Assembly: GCA_009774245.1 (NCBI GenBank)
Contig: VSNM01000061.1
Coordinates: 1 to 32,598, forward strand
DNA from: Lachnospiraceae bacterium
Lineage (GTDB): Bacteria; Bacillota; Clostridia; Lachnospirales; Lachnospiraceae
DNA length: 32,598 bases
Direction: 5' to 3'
In this document: piece by piece, positions 1 through 7,977 of the stretch
Layout of the letters: every line of letters starts with the position of its first letter
How positions within the stretch are numbered: the first letter of the stretch is position 1
Position numbers and translations under genes: made by a program
The notes under the pieces: model-generated
What the model saw: only the letters and a program-made list of their open reading frames with translations
Told to the model about the DNA's origin: nothing
Database searches by the model: none

Positions 1-2
1 CA

Positions 3-128
3 AACTTTACGGGAATTTCCAGTCCTTATGAGCCGCCTGTGCATGCGGAGGTGGAGATCGATACCAGCCGGTGCACGGTGGAAGAGGCAGCGGAATATAT
101 ACTGAAAGAGATTGGGAAATATTTGTGA
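3..128 (+). CDS. cysC: Adenylyl-sulfate kinase, C-terminal fragment
   Basis: Only the last 41 codons are in the window; the 5' part lies to the left. The visible protein runs FTGISSPYEPPVHAEVEID and ends EYILKEIGKYL. The FTGI-S-YE-P block followed by an acidic stretch and a helical tail is typical of the C-terminus of adenylyl-sulfate (APS) kinase, which phosphorylates APS to PAPS in sulfate assimilation. The next gene, a CysW sulfate permease, starts 20 bases after the stop, so the two are almost certainly co-transcribed, which supports the call. A CysN-CysC fusion cannot be excluded because the N-terminal part is not visible. Confidence 0.75.
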   Translation, partial: NFTGISSPYEPPVHAEVEIDTSRCTVEEAAEYILKEIGKYL

Positions 129-148
129 GGGCAGGGAGGAACTGCAGA

Positions 149-1048
149 ATGGCAGAAAAAACACAGAGGACATACCAGCAGGATATCGTGGGGGATGGCA
201 TTTCCTCCGTACAGAAGGTCAGGGAACCATATAAGGAAAATGGGGGGCGCAGCATAAGGTATGTACTGATAGGTATCTGTGCACTGTTTTTGTTTGTGAT
301 GCTGGTCCTGCCCCTGATTGTGGTAATCACCAACGCCCTGCGCGACGGCTGGGAGGCATATAAGGAAGCTGTGCTTGATGAATACACTGTTAAGGCCCTG
401 CAGCTGACACTGTTTGCTGCAGTCGTGGCTGTGACAGTTAACACCGTATTCGGGCTCTTTGCATCCTTTTTGTTATCAAAGTTTTATTTCAGGGGGCGCC
501 GGGTACTTGCCGCGCTCATAGACATTCCTTTTTCCATATCTCCGGTGATAGCGGGGCTGGTGTTCATACTGACATTTGGAAATATCGGCTGGATGGGGGA
601 TTTCCTGAAAGCACATGACATAAAGATCATGTTTGCTGTGCCGGGTGTGATTCTTGCCACGATATTTGTCACATTTCCATTTGTGTTCCGTGAGCTGTTT
701 CCTGTCATGAACGCACAGGGAACGGACGAGGAGGAAGCGGCGGCGCTGATGGGGGCAGGCGGATTTACCATTTTCCACAGAATTACGTTTCCCCATATCA
801 GGTGGGCGCTGCTGTACGGCGTGATCCTGTGCGCGGCGCGTGCGCTGGGAGAATTTGGTGCGGTATCCGTAATTTCCGGGCATCTGCGGGGAAAGACGAA
901 CACGCTCCCCCTCCATGTGGAGATTTTATACAACGAGTTCAATACCACGGCGGCATTTGCGGTGTCATCCATTCTGGTGGTGCTGGCAATGCTGATACTG
1001 GTTGCGAGGAATGTCGTGGAGGGATTATCCAGAAACAGGAAATTTTAA
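149..1048 (+). CDS. cysW: Sulfate ABC transporter permease subunit CysW
   Basis: A protein of 299 residues forming half of the membrane channel of a sulfate/thiosulfate importer. The start at 149 is chosen because GGGAGGA lies just upstream at 134-140; the frame stays open to 71 but without such a site. A basic, soluble N-terminus (about 35 residues) is followed by six hydrophobic segments. Between TM4 and TM5 is the EAA cytoplasmic loop that docks on the ATPase (EEEAAALMGAG...ITFPHIRWALLYG), then ARALGEFGAVSVISG, a hallmark of CysW rather than ModB. The length is normal for CysW. It follows cysC closely and precedes cysA by 52 bases. The usual partner CysT/CysU is not in the window and may lie further left. 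Confidence 0.9.
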   Translation: MAEKTQRTYQQDIVGDGISSVQKVREPYKENGGRSIRYVLIGICALFLFVMLVLPLIVVITNALRDGWEAYKEAVLDEYTVKALQLTLFAAVVAVTVNTVFGLFASFLLSKFYFRGRRVLAALIDIPFSISPVIAGLVFILTFGNIGWMGDFLKAHDIKIMFAVPGVILATIFVTFPFVFRELFPVMNAQGTDEEEAAALMGAGGFTIFHRITFPHIRWALLYGVILCAARALGEFGAVSVISGHLRGKTNTLPLHVEILYNEFNTTAAFAVSSILVVLAMLILVARNVVEGLSRNRKF

Positions 1049-1100
1049 ATAATGTGTATCACCGATTTCCAAAAGAGACAGATAGAACAGGAGTTTTACG

Positions 1101-1835
1101 ATGTATGTACAGATGGACCATATATATAAGACATTTGACGGCTTTCACGCTTCCAGCGATGTGAGTTTTGGTGTGGAGAAAGGGCAGCTGGCGGCGCTGC
1201 TGGGACCGAGCGGGAGCGGGAAAACTACAATTTTGAGAATGATTGCAGGACTGGACAGGCCGGATTCGGGAGATATCATTATTAATGGCATGTGTGTCAA
1301 TGACCTGCCGGGAAGTAAGCGGGGCATTGGTTTCGTGTTCCAGAACTATGCGCTGTTCCGCTATATGACAGTGGCGGATAACATCGCGTTCGGACTGGAA
1401 GTGCAGAAAAAGAGTAAAAAAGAAATTAAATGCAGGGTAGAAGAGCTGCTTGAGCTGGTCTCCATGCAGGATCTCGGGAAGCGCTACCCGCACCAGCTCT
1501 CAGGCGGGCAGCGGCAGCGCGTGGCATTTGCGCGCGCACTTGCCCCCAATCCGCAGCTTCTTCTACTGGACGAGCCGTTTGCGGCGATCGACGCGAAGGT
1601 GCGCAGGGAGTTAAGGACATGGTTAAAGGAGATGATCAACAGGGTAGGCATCACGAGTATCTTTGTGACGCACGACCAGGAGGAGGCGATGGAAGTTGCG
1701 GACAGTATTATCATCACGAATCAGGGACGAGTCGAGCAGACCGGAACGCCTGACGAGATCTGCCTGCATCCGCAGACGGAGTTTGTGGCAGAGTTTATTG
1801 ATGCCAGACGGTATAAAGCTTTGATGGAAATTTGA
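1101..1835 (+). CDS. cysA: Sulfate ABC transporter ATP-binding protein CysA (short form)
   Basis: An ATPase of 244 residues that powers sulfate import with CysW. Walker A is GPSGSGKT (residues 35-42, Lys41), the ABC signature is LSGGQRQR (from 133), Walker B is LLLLDEP with Asp157, and the switch histidine lies in FVTHDQEEAM. An ACAGGAG site precedes the ATG. The protein ends shortly after the nucleotide-binding domain (EFVAEFIDARRYKALMEI), so it lacks the roughly 100-residue C-terminal TOBE/regulatory domain of E. coli-type CysA (about 350 residues). The frame closes with an ordinary stop and no frameshift remnant is obvious downstream, so the short form is probably native. Assignment to sulfate rather than another anion rests mainly on cysC and cysW next door. 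Confidence 0.85.
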   Translation: MYVQMDHIYKTFDGFHASSDVSFGVEKGQLAALLGPSGSGKTTILRMIAGLDRPDSGDIIINGMCVNDLPGSKRGIGFVFQNYALFRYMTVADNIAFGLEVQKKSKKEIKCRVEELLELVSMQDLGKRYPHQLSGGQRQRVAFARALAPNPQLLLLDEPFAAIDAKVRRELRTWLKEMINRVGITSIFVTHDQEEAMEVADSIIITNQGRVEQTGTPDEICLHPQTEFVAEFIDARRYKALMEI

Positions 1836-1943
1836 ATGAAGCGTCCAGACATATTTGCTGAAGAACTTATAGCGAGCATAGGGTTTGAAAATTATGTGAG
1901 GAGGACTTGCGGCACCAGAGCAGCTAATCAACTGAATAGATAA
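1836..1943 (+). CDS. Possible small ORF (35 aa) abutting cysA
   Basis: An ATG directly follows the cysA stop and opens a 35-codon frame, MKRPDIFAEELIASIGFENY and onward to a basic tail ending NQLNR. There is no clear ribosome-binding site of its own, so translation would need coupling to the end of cysA. No family is recognised. It may equally be a chance frame in the intergenic space. It is recorded because it fills most of the gap up to the palindromic promoter of the next gene. Confidence 0.2.
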   Translation: MKRPDIFAEELIASIGFENYVRRTCGTRAANQLNR

Positions 1944-1950
1944 TTGTGGC

Positions 1951-1998
1951 TATTCTAAAATTATTGTGATATAATAATGTCACAATAATTTTAGAATA
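1951..1998 (+). promoter_or_regulatory. 19-bp perfect inverted repeat enclosing a -10 box (putative operator/promoter)
   Basis: The arms at 1951-1969 and 1980-1998 (reading TATTCTAAAATTATTGTGA and its exact complement) are separated by ten bases, TATAATAATG. The spacer itself contains a consensus -10 hexamer TATAAT at 1970-1975. The repeat lies about 20 bases before the HipA-like gene. A perfect dyad centred on the -10 region is what an autoregulatory repressor site looks like. It could also act as a hairpin in the transcript if transcription comes from cysA, but no T-run follows the right arm, so a terminator is unlikely. The -35 is unclear (TTGTGG at 1944 would be 20 bases upstream). Confidence 0.6.
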
Positions 1999-2018
1999 TA
2001 GATAGTTGGTGTTTAACA

Positions 2019-3131
2019 ATGTTTTTAATGCTAAAGAATACGCAGGTATTATATTTTAATCTGACGGATTTCACGGTAGAAGTGCTCAGGGAGGATCTGC
2101 TCCCTTACTTTCTCAGATCAAATATCAAAAAATCTTCCAATATGAAAGATATATTATACAATGTACAGACGGTGAAGAGCTATCTGAGCAGCAGAATGCT
2201 GTCCCTGTCGAGGGATAATGCAAAAAAAATCTATGCCGCCTTTCAGATTCCGCAGGTGGACTCGATCGATAACAGGGTGAACATCTGTATCAAGTGTAAG
2301 GGCGTATCTATTCAGGATAGTTATTGGGTTCAGGAAGAGAATGAATCTGATGTGTGGGAATCGATCAATATCAGGCAGAATAAGTTAAAGGATATTATCG
2401 ACCTGTCTTTAGGGGGTTTCAGCCCTACGATCACAACGAGTATTATATGTCCGGAGCTGACTACGAAGGGTTTATTTCGAAAAGGCTGGGTACGTTTGGG
2501 AAATACTTTGTATCTATTGAAATCAGACAAGACAAGGGACTGTGTAAATACCAAGATGGAAGTGCTGGCTTCACAAGTCTTGGAATGCTTTGAAAACAAA
2601 ATAGATAGTATTACATATGAAAGTGACACTAAAAATATGCTGGACGGCGAGGGGCAGGTTTCCATCTGTAAGAATTTTGTTGGTGAAGAGTACTCTTTTG
2701 TGGAGGCGTGGGAGGCTATGGATTACTGCAGGCGTCTTGGCATCAATTACAGGAAATACTGTATGGAGCAGTGGGGGGCGGAGTTTGCCAGCATTCCGGT
2801 ACTGGATTATATCATTGTCAATACAGACAGACATACACAGAACTATGGATTTATGATGAATAATGATACGGGCAGGATCGAGCGTCTGGCTCCTCTGTTT
2901 GATTTTAATTGCGCGCTTGTAGCGGATTATTTTGCACATGATGCGCGGGATACGCTGAGCCAGATGTTCAATACCGCAGAAACGCTGCGGGAGCTGGCGT
3001 ATCAGTATAGGAAATATACCAATATGGTATTTAACGAGGATAAGTTTATGAAGGTTGTTGAGAGAAATGAAAACTACAAATTCATTTTTGAAAAAGTATA
3101 CGAGCGGATACAGGAATTGGGGCTTGCGTGA
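2019..3131 (+). CDS. HipA-like serine/threonine kinase domain protein (orphan)
   Basis: A protein of 370 residues. The C-terminal half carries the HipA-fold kinase signature: the catalytic loop IIVNTDRHTQNYGF (Asp270, Asn275) followed by a DFG-like metal-binding segment APLFDFNCAL (Asp295). A candidate ATP lysine is Lys168 in LYLLKSDK, followed by the helix NTKMEVLASQVLECF that in HipA carries a conserved acidic residue. HipA toxins phosphorylate proteins such as glutamyl-tRNA synthetase; the target here is unknown. There is no HipB-type helix-turn-helix gene on either side, so a classic toxin-antitoxin pair is not supported. The start is uncertain: ATGs at 2019 and 2028 both lack a strong ribosome-binding site. 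It sits behind a palindromic promoter and between two metabolic operons. Confidence 0.7.
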   Translation: MFLMLKNTQVLYFNLTDFTVEVLREDLLPYFLRSNIKKSSNMKDILYNVQTVKSYLSSRMLSLSRDNAKKIYAAFQIPQVDSIDNRVNICIKCKGVSIQDSYWVQEENESDVWESINIRQNKLKDIIDLSLGGFSPTITTSIICPELTTKGLFRKGWVRLGNTLYLLKSDKTRDCVNTKMEVLASQVLECFENKIDSITYESDTKNMLDGEGQVSICKNFVGEEYSFVEAWEAMDYCRRLGINYRKYCMEQWGAEFASIPVLDYIIVNTDRHTQNYGFMMNNDTGRIERLAPLFDFNCALVADYFAHDARDTLSQMFNTAETLRELAYQYRKYTNMVFNEDKFMKVVERNENYKFIFEKVYERIQELGLA

Positions 3132-3153
3132 GATAAGCGCTCTGTGGTATACT
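3124..3153 (+). promoter_or_regulatory. Putative sigma-A promoter of thrC
   Basis: TTGCGT (3124-3129) and TATACT (3148-3153) are separated by 18 bases. The -35 overlaps the end of the HipA-like gene. The resulting leader to the thrC start would be about 57 bases, purine-rich, and contains a tandem 9-base repeat AGAATTAGT at 3166-3183. Confidence 0.45.
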
Positions 3154-3216
3154 TAGACCTTGAAAAGAATTAGTAGAATTAGTAATAGAAGATATAGAAG
3201 AAGAGGAGAAAGTGAA

Positions 3217-4704
3217 ATGGATTTATTTTACAGAAGCACGAGAAGCAAGGGTGAGGCGGTCAGGGCGTCGCAGGCTATTTTGAAAGGGCTTGCGGACGAT
3301 GGCGGGTTGTATGTGCCGGAGTCGGTTCCCAGTCTGGATAAGAGCATGGAGGAACTGTCGCAGATGACATATCAGGAGACCGCATACGAGGTGATGAAGC
3401 TGTTTTTTACGGATTTCACGGAGGCGGAGCTCAGGGATTGTATTAGTAGGGCATATGACAGCAAATTTGACACGGAGGCGATCGCACCACTCGTGGAGGC
3501 GGACGGGACCTATTATCTGGAGTTGTTTCATGGAGCGACGATCGCGTTCAAGGATATGGCGCTTTCGATTCTGCCGCATCTGATGATCACGTCGGCGAGG
3601 AAAAATAATGTGAAGAATGAGATTGTGATTCTTACGGCGACAAGCGGTGACACGGGAAAAGCGGCGCTTGCCGGCTTTGCGGACGTGAAAGGGACGCGCA
3701 TCATTGTATTTTATCCGAAGAATGGCGTCAGCCCGATCCAGGAAAAGCAGATGGTTACACAGAAGGGGGAAAATACCTTTGTTGTGGGTATCACAGGCAA
3801 TTTTGATGACGCGCAGACCGGTGTGAAGCAGTTGTTTGGGGATAAGGAGCTGGCAGACATCATGGATAAGGCGGGATACCAGTTCTCTTCAGCAAACTCT
3901 ATTAATATAGGAAGGCTTGTTCCGCAGGTAGTCTATTATGTATATGCGTATGCACAGCTCTTAAAGGAAGGCAGGATTGAAAAGGACGAGAAGATCAACG
4001 TGGTCGTTCCCACCGGCAACTTTGGCAATATTCTTGCCGCGTATTTTGCTAAGAATATGGGTGTACCTATCGCGAAGCTGATCTGCGCTTCCAACGAGAA
4101 TAAGGTGCTGTATGATTTCTTTGAGACAGGCGTTTATGACAGGAACAGGGAGTTTGTGCTCACGAGCTCGCCTTCTATGGATATACTGATCTCCAGCAAT
4201 CTCGAGCGGCTGATCTATCTGACAGCGGGGGCAGATGCGGACAAAAATGCGGCGTTCATGAGCGCCCTGTCCACTGTGGGAAAATATGAGATTACTGCGG
4301 ACATGCGGGCACAGATGAAGGATTTTTACGGAAATTATGCGTCCGAGCAGGAGACGGCGGACACGATCAGGGCTTTGTATGAAAAGACAGGGTATGTGAT
4401 CGATACGCATACGGCTGTCGCTGCTGCGGTGTGCGGTAAATACAAAAAAGAAACCGGTGACACCACGAAGACAGTGCTGGCATCAACGGCAAGTCCGTTC
4501 AAGTTTACCAGGAGCGTGATGAATGCCATTGATAAGAAATATGATGCAATGGGGGATTTTGAGCTGGTTGACGAGCTCTCCAGACTTGCGAATGTCAAGG
4601 TTCCCAGAGCGATCGAAGAGATTCGCACGGCGTCGGTGCTTCATGATACGGTTTGCGACAAGGAGGATATGAAGTCTGTCGTGATGAAGTTCCTGGGCAT
4701 CTAA
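3217..4704 (+). CDS. thrC: Threonine synthase
   Basis: A protein of 495 residues catalysing the last step of threonine synthesis, conversion of O-phosphohomoserine to threonine with PLP. The N-terminus MDLFYRSTRSKG...QAILKGLADDGGLYVPE is characteristic of the bacterial long-form enzyme. The PLP lysine is Lys112 in FHGATIAFKDMALS. The phosphate-binding loop is LTATSGDTGKAALAGF, and VPTGNFGNILAAYFAK is a further family block. The start at 3217 follows AGAGGAGAAA; an upstream in-frame ATG at 3160 would add a low-complexity Arg-rich tail and is less likely. Length is typical. It heads a run of metabolic genes on the same strand. Confidence 0.95.
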   Translation: MDLFYRSTRSKGEAVRASQAILKGLADDGGLYVPESVPSLDKSMEELSQMTYQETAYEVMKLFFTDFTEAELRDCISRAYDSKFDTEAIAPLVEADGTYYLELFHGATIAFKDMALSILPHLMITSARKNNVKNEIVILTATSGDTGKAALAGFADVKGTRIIVFYPKNGVSPIQEKQMVTQKGENTFVVGITGNFDDAQTGVKQLFGDKELADIMDKAGYQFSSANSINIGRLVPQVVYYVYAYAQLLKEGRIEKDEKINVVVPTGNFGNILAAYFAKNMGVPIAKLICASNENKVLYDFFETGVYDRNREFVLTSSPSMDILISSNLERLIYLTAGADADKNAAFMSALSTVGKYEITADMRAQMKDFYGNYASEQETADTIRALYEKTGYVIDTHTAVAAAVCGKYKKETGDTTKTVLASTASPFKFTRSVMNAIDKKYDAMGDFELVDELSRLANVKVPRAIEEIRTASVLHDTVCDKEDMKSVVMKFLGI

Positions 4705-4746
4705 AATGCAGGGAATTGATTAGTGTTGATGAAAGAAGGGATACTG

Positions 4747-5094
4747 ATGAATTTTGGAATGATACCAGATCTGCTCATTATGGCGTGTGGAGTCTATATG
4801 ATCTACTGGGCAGTCCAGATGAGATCGACGAACAAGATCCCGACGATGCTTGTGGGCAAGGGATTTCCGATCAACAGGGCAAAGGACCCGGAGGGGTTTA
4901 TTCGGTTTACGTTTCCGCTCACGTTTGCGACGGGCGTCGTGCTTTTTGTAGTGGGAATGGTAGGTGCGTTAGGCATTTTTATCACATATCCGCTGGCGGA
5001 GACGCTGATGCGGATTGCGCTGATTGTCGTGATTATAGCCTACGGCATGGCGCTGATGAAGGCACAGAAAAAGTATCTGGTCGGGGTAAAATAG
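4747..5094 (+). CDS. Small hydrophobic membrane protein, function unknown
   Basis: A protein of 115 residues from the ATG at 4747, preceded by GAAGGG; an in-frame ATG at 4723 is possible but lacks spacing to a site. Three transmembrane segments are visible: residues about 5-23 (PDLLIMACGVYMIYWAVQ), about 53-75 (FTFPLTFATGVVLFVVGMVG) and about 82-103 (LAETLMRIALIVVIIAYGMA). Between TM1 and TM2 is a short hydrophilic loop with a Lys-Gly-Phe-Pro motif. I do not recognise a family. It lies 42 bases after thrC and 12 bases before deoC, so it is probably co-transcribed with them. Confidence 0.75.
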   Translation: MNFGMIPDLLIMACGVYMIYWAVQMRSTNKIPTMLVGKGFPINRAKDPEGFIRFTFPLTFATGVVLFVVGMVGALGIFITYPLAETLMRIALIVVIIAYGMALMKAQKKYLVGVK

Positions 5095-5106
5095 GGGGAC
5101 TGTACG

Positions 5107-5832
5107 ATGACAAAGCAGGAGGTTTTGAATCAGAATAATTTGAACCAGCAGGTTTCGGACAATGAACTTACAAACAGGCAGATCCTGCGGCGCATTGATC
5201 ACACCCAGTTGAAGCCATATGCCACATGGAGTGATATAGACAGGCTATGTGATGAGGCGGTCAGGTACCGGACGGCTTCGGTGTGTATTCCGCCGGTGTA
5301 TGTCAAGCAGGTGCACGATGCATATGGAGACAAGGTTAATATCTGTACCGTGGTGGGCTTTCCGCTTGGCTACAGCACGACGGCCGCGAAGGTGGCGGAG
5401 GTGGAGCAGGCGCTTGCCGACGGCTGCAATGAGATTGACATGGTGGTGAATATCAGCGATGTTAAGAACGGTGATTATGTGAAGGTGGAGGAGGAGATCC
5501 GCACTTTGAAGAGGGTGTGCGGGGAGCATATTCTCAAGGTGATTATCGAGACATGCTATCTCTCGGAAGAGGAGAAGATTGCGATGTGCAAGGCGGTCAC
5601 GAATGCGGGCGCTGATTACATAAAGACCTCGACCGGGTTTGGGACGGGCGGCGCGACGATCGAGGATATCCGTCTGTTCAAGAGATATATCGGACCCGGT
5701 GTAAAGATCAAGGCAGCAGGCGGTGTAAAGACGAGGAAAGATCTGATTCTGTTTATTATGGAAGGCTGTGACCGGATTGGCACGTCATCGGCGGTCAGCA
5801 TGCTGCAGGGAGAACAGGCACAGGGGTATTAA
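5107..5832 (+). CDS. deoC: Deoxyribose-phosphate aldolase
   Basis: A class I aldolase of 241 residues that splits 2-deoxyribose-5-phosphate into glyceraldehyde-3-phosphate and acetaldehyde in deoxynucleoside catabolism. The Schiff-base lysine is Lys173 in DYIKTSTGFGTGGAT; the second active-site lysine is Lys202 in VKIKAAGGVKT; the catalytic aspartate is Asp111 in NEIDMVVNI. The phosphate-binding region VVGFPLGYSTTAAK is also present. The ATG follows AGGGGGAC. It carries an N-terminal extension of about 20 polar residues (KQEVLNQNNLNQQVSDNE) before the usual start of the fold. Downstream, the aminopeptidase gene starts 24 bases later. Confidence 0.95.
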   Translation: MTKQEVLNQNNLNQQVSDNELTNRQILRRIDHTQLKPYATWSDIDRLCDEAVRYRTASVCIPPVYVKQVHDAYGDKVNICTVVGFPLGYSTTAAKVAEVEQALADGCNEIDMVVNISDVKNGDYVKVEEEIRTLKRVCGEHILKVIIETCYLSEEEKIAMCKAVTNAGADYIKTSTGFGTGGATIEDIRLFKRYIGPGVKIKAAGGVKTRKDLILFIMEGCDRIGTSSAVSMLQGEQAQGY

Positions 5833-5856
5833 GGGTATTAAGTTCGGAGGATTCAT

Positions 5857-7653
5857 ATGGGAAGTATAGAGAAACAAAGAATTGCAGAATTGCAGAAGCT
5901 GCTGAAGGAGGCAGAAATTGACTATTATATCGTGCCGACGGCAGACTATCACAATTCGGAATATGTCAGCGATTACTTTAAGATGAGGGAATTTCTGTCA
6001 GGATTTACCGGCTCCGCCGGCACGCTCGTGGTGAGCAGCCGGGAGGCGGGGCTGTGGACAGACGGCAGGTATTTTGTGCAGGCGGAGAGCGAGCTGGAGG
6101 GCTCGGGTATCGTTCTGTACAGGATGCAGGAGGAAAATGTCCCCACGATCAAAGAGTATCTTGAGAAAAATGTGGCAGAGGGGCAGACCATCGGTTTTGA
6201 CGGCAGAGTGGTGGACGCCTTTTTTGGAAAGGAATTGGAGGAAGCCTTTGACGGGAAGAATGTGACGCTGGCCTATGACAGGGATATCGCGGCGCAGCTC
6301 TGGCAGGACAGACCGGCGATGCCTGTGAGCAGGGTGTGGATTGTGCCTGAGGAAAGCTGCGGCATGAGCGCGTCGGATAAGCTCGCTAAGGTGAGGGAAA
6401 AGATGGCGGAGGAAGGCGCCGCGCATCTGCTGATCTCCAGGCTTGATGACATTATGTGGCTTTACAACATTCGCGCAAATGATGTGGAGTGTAATCCGGT
6501 GGCGCTCTCTTATACAATGATTTCAAGAGAGAATGCAGTTTTGTTTATCCAGCCCAAAGCACTGACCGAAGAAGTCAAAAAGTATCTGGAAGAAAACCAT
6601 GTAATCTGTGAGGATTATGACAGGATCGCAGCATATCTCAAGGGCTGTGATATCGAGGGAAAGGTGTGGTGTTCGGGTGCGGACATCAGCTACATGCTCT
6701 ACAAACTGGTGCAGAACCGTGCGGAGCTGATTGACAGGAAAAATCCGACAGAGCGCATGAAGGCGGTCAAAAATCCTGTGGAGATGGAACATATCAGGGA
6801 GTGTTATCTCAGGGACAGTGTGGCATTGACAAAGTTTTTATTCTGGATGAAGGAAAATGTGGGGAAGGTTCCGATGGATGAGCTGAGCGTGGCGGCGAAG
6901 CTCGATGGTATGCGGGCAGAGATTACGGGCTACCTTGATCTGTCATTTCCCACGATCAGCGCATACAAGTCCAACGCGGCGATGGCGCACTACAGCGCGA
7001 CCGAGGAGCATTTCAGCAGAATTGAGGCGGACGGGTTTTATCTGGTTGACTCGGGCGGACAGTATGAGGGCGGCACGACGGATGTGACCAGGACGATCGC
7101 GCTCGGGGATGTCACCGATGAGATGAAGCTTCATTTTACGAAGGTTGCATGCGCGATGCTTCGGTTGGCGGACGCAAAATTTTTACACGGCTGTACAGGG
7201 AGAAATCTTGATATCATCGCGCGTGAGCCGCTCTGGGAGTGCGGACTGGACTACAAACATGGGACAGGCCACGGAATCGGTTACATCCTGAATGTCCATG
7301 AGGGACCGCACAGTCTGAGATGGCAGTACAGGCCGGAGATACCGGAGACAGAGCTGGAGGAGGGCATGATCGTCTCCGACGAGCCGGGCATGTATGTGCA
7401 GGACAGCCATGGCATCCGGACAGAGAACATCGTCGAGGTTGTGAAGGAGGAGAAGAATGAATATGGGCAGTTTATGGGATTTCGCCATCTCACCTATGTT
7501 CCGATCGACCTGGATGCCATCGACACGCAGTATATGGAGCCGTCTGACGTCCGGAAACTGAACGCTTATCATGAAAGTGTTTACGCAAAGCTTGCCCCAT
7601 ATTTCGAGGGAGCAGAGCTGGAATTGTTAAAAAAGGCGACGCGGACTTTATAA
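5857..7653 (+). CDS. pepP: Xaa-Pro aminopeptidase (aminopeptidase P, M24B)
   Basis: A protein of 598 residues, cytoplasmic by its lack of a signal peptide, removing an N-terminal residue before proline. It has the three-domain layout of the large eukaryotic-like aminopeptidase P: two creatinase-type N-terminal domains (about 1-300) and a C-terminal pita-bread catalytic domain. All five metal ligands are present: Asp398 and Asp409 (VDSGGQYEGGTTDVTRT), His472 (GTGHGIG), Glu509 (SDEPGMY) and Glu523 (RTENIVEV). The start follows TTCGGAGGATTC. It is the last gene of the thrC-deoC run; a foldback element follows. The gene symbol is a functional label, as the E. coli PepP is shorter. Confidence 0.93.
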   Translation: MGSIEKQRIAELQKLLKEAEIDYYIVPTADYHNSEYVSDYFKMREFLSGFTGSAGTLVVSSREAGLWTDGRYFVQAESELEGSGIVLYRMQEENVPTIKEYLEKNVAEGQTIGFDGRVVDAFFGKELEEAFDGKNVTLAYDRDIAAQLWQDRPAMPVSRVWIVPEESCGMSASDKLAKVREKMAEEGAAHLLISRLDDIMWLYNIRANDVECNPVALSYTMISRENAVLFIQPKALTEEVKKYLEENHVICEDYDRIAAYLKGCDIEGKVWCSGADISYMLYKLVQNRAELIDRKNPTERMKAVKNPVEMEHIRECYLRDSVALTKFLFWMKENVGKVPMDELSVAAKLDGMRAEITGYLDLSFPTISAYKSNAAMAHYSATEEHFSRIEADGFYLVDSGGQYEGGTTDVTRTIALGDVTDEMKLHFTKVACAMLRLADAKFLHGCTGRNLDIIAREPLWECGLDYKHGTGHGIGYILNVHEGPHSLRWQYRPEIPETELEEGMIVSDEPGMYVQDSHGIRTENIVEVVKEEKNEYGQFMGFRHLTYVPIDLDAIDTQYMEPSDVRKLNAYHESVYAKLAPYFEGAELELLKKATRTL

Positions 7654-7675
7654 AACACCGAATTTGAACTTTATT

Positions 7676-7814
7676 GTTACAGTTCAGCCTAGGACTTTGC
7701 ACTACGCTGCAAAGTCCGTAAGAACACGTAGTGGTTGAGAAGCATCAAGCCCATCGCGAAGCGATTTTGCATGGCTTGATGCCCGTAACAGGAAGCCAAA
7801 GGCTGAACTGTTAC
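7676..7814. repeat. Nested foldback element 1 (139 bp) between pepP and pckA
   Basis: The outer arms 7676-7689 and 7801-7814 pair with one mismatch. Inside are two further perfect 10-bp hairpins, 7692-7701/7708-7717 (loop CTACGC) and 7742-7751/7773-7782. The second encloses ATCGC-gaa-GCGAT. The result is a multibranched, cruciform-like structure. No T-run follows any hairpin, so it is not a standard terminator, and no ORF spans it. It resembles palindromic dispersed repeats or a small foldback MITE; an RNA role in the pepP 3' UTR is also possible. No target-site duplication is evident. Confidence 0.6.
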
Positions 7815-7843
7815 ACTTTATTTAAGAGTTTATGTTAATTTTA

Positions 7844-7872
7844 TTGACTTTTGTCTAAGGTTTTGAGATAAT
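7844..7872 (+). promoter_or_regulatory. sigma-A promoter of pckA
   Basis: TTGACT (7844-7849), 17-base spacer, GATAAT (7867-7872). The transcript would start near 7880, giving a leader of about 100 bases to the pckA start. The foldback element lies just upstream and would not be in this transcript. Confidence 0.7.
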
Positions 7873-7977
7873 AAATCCATTAGGGTAAGCTCTTACAATA
7901 TGATCATAACCGTTATAGACAGTATGATTCGTCACGGCGGTTTGAAATAAAATTTATTATCTTAAGGAGGATCTTAT

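Noticed and set aside
476..972. Overlapping minus-strand frames in cysW
   Set aside because: Shadows of the strongly supported permease gene, with no family features.
3166..3183. Tandem AGAATTAGT repeat in the thrC leader
   Set aside because: Two copies of nine AT-rich bases only; most likely chance or slippage, and not tied to any structure.
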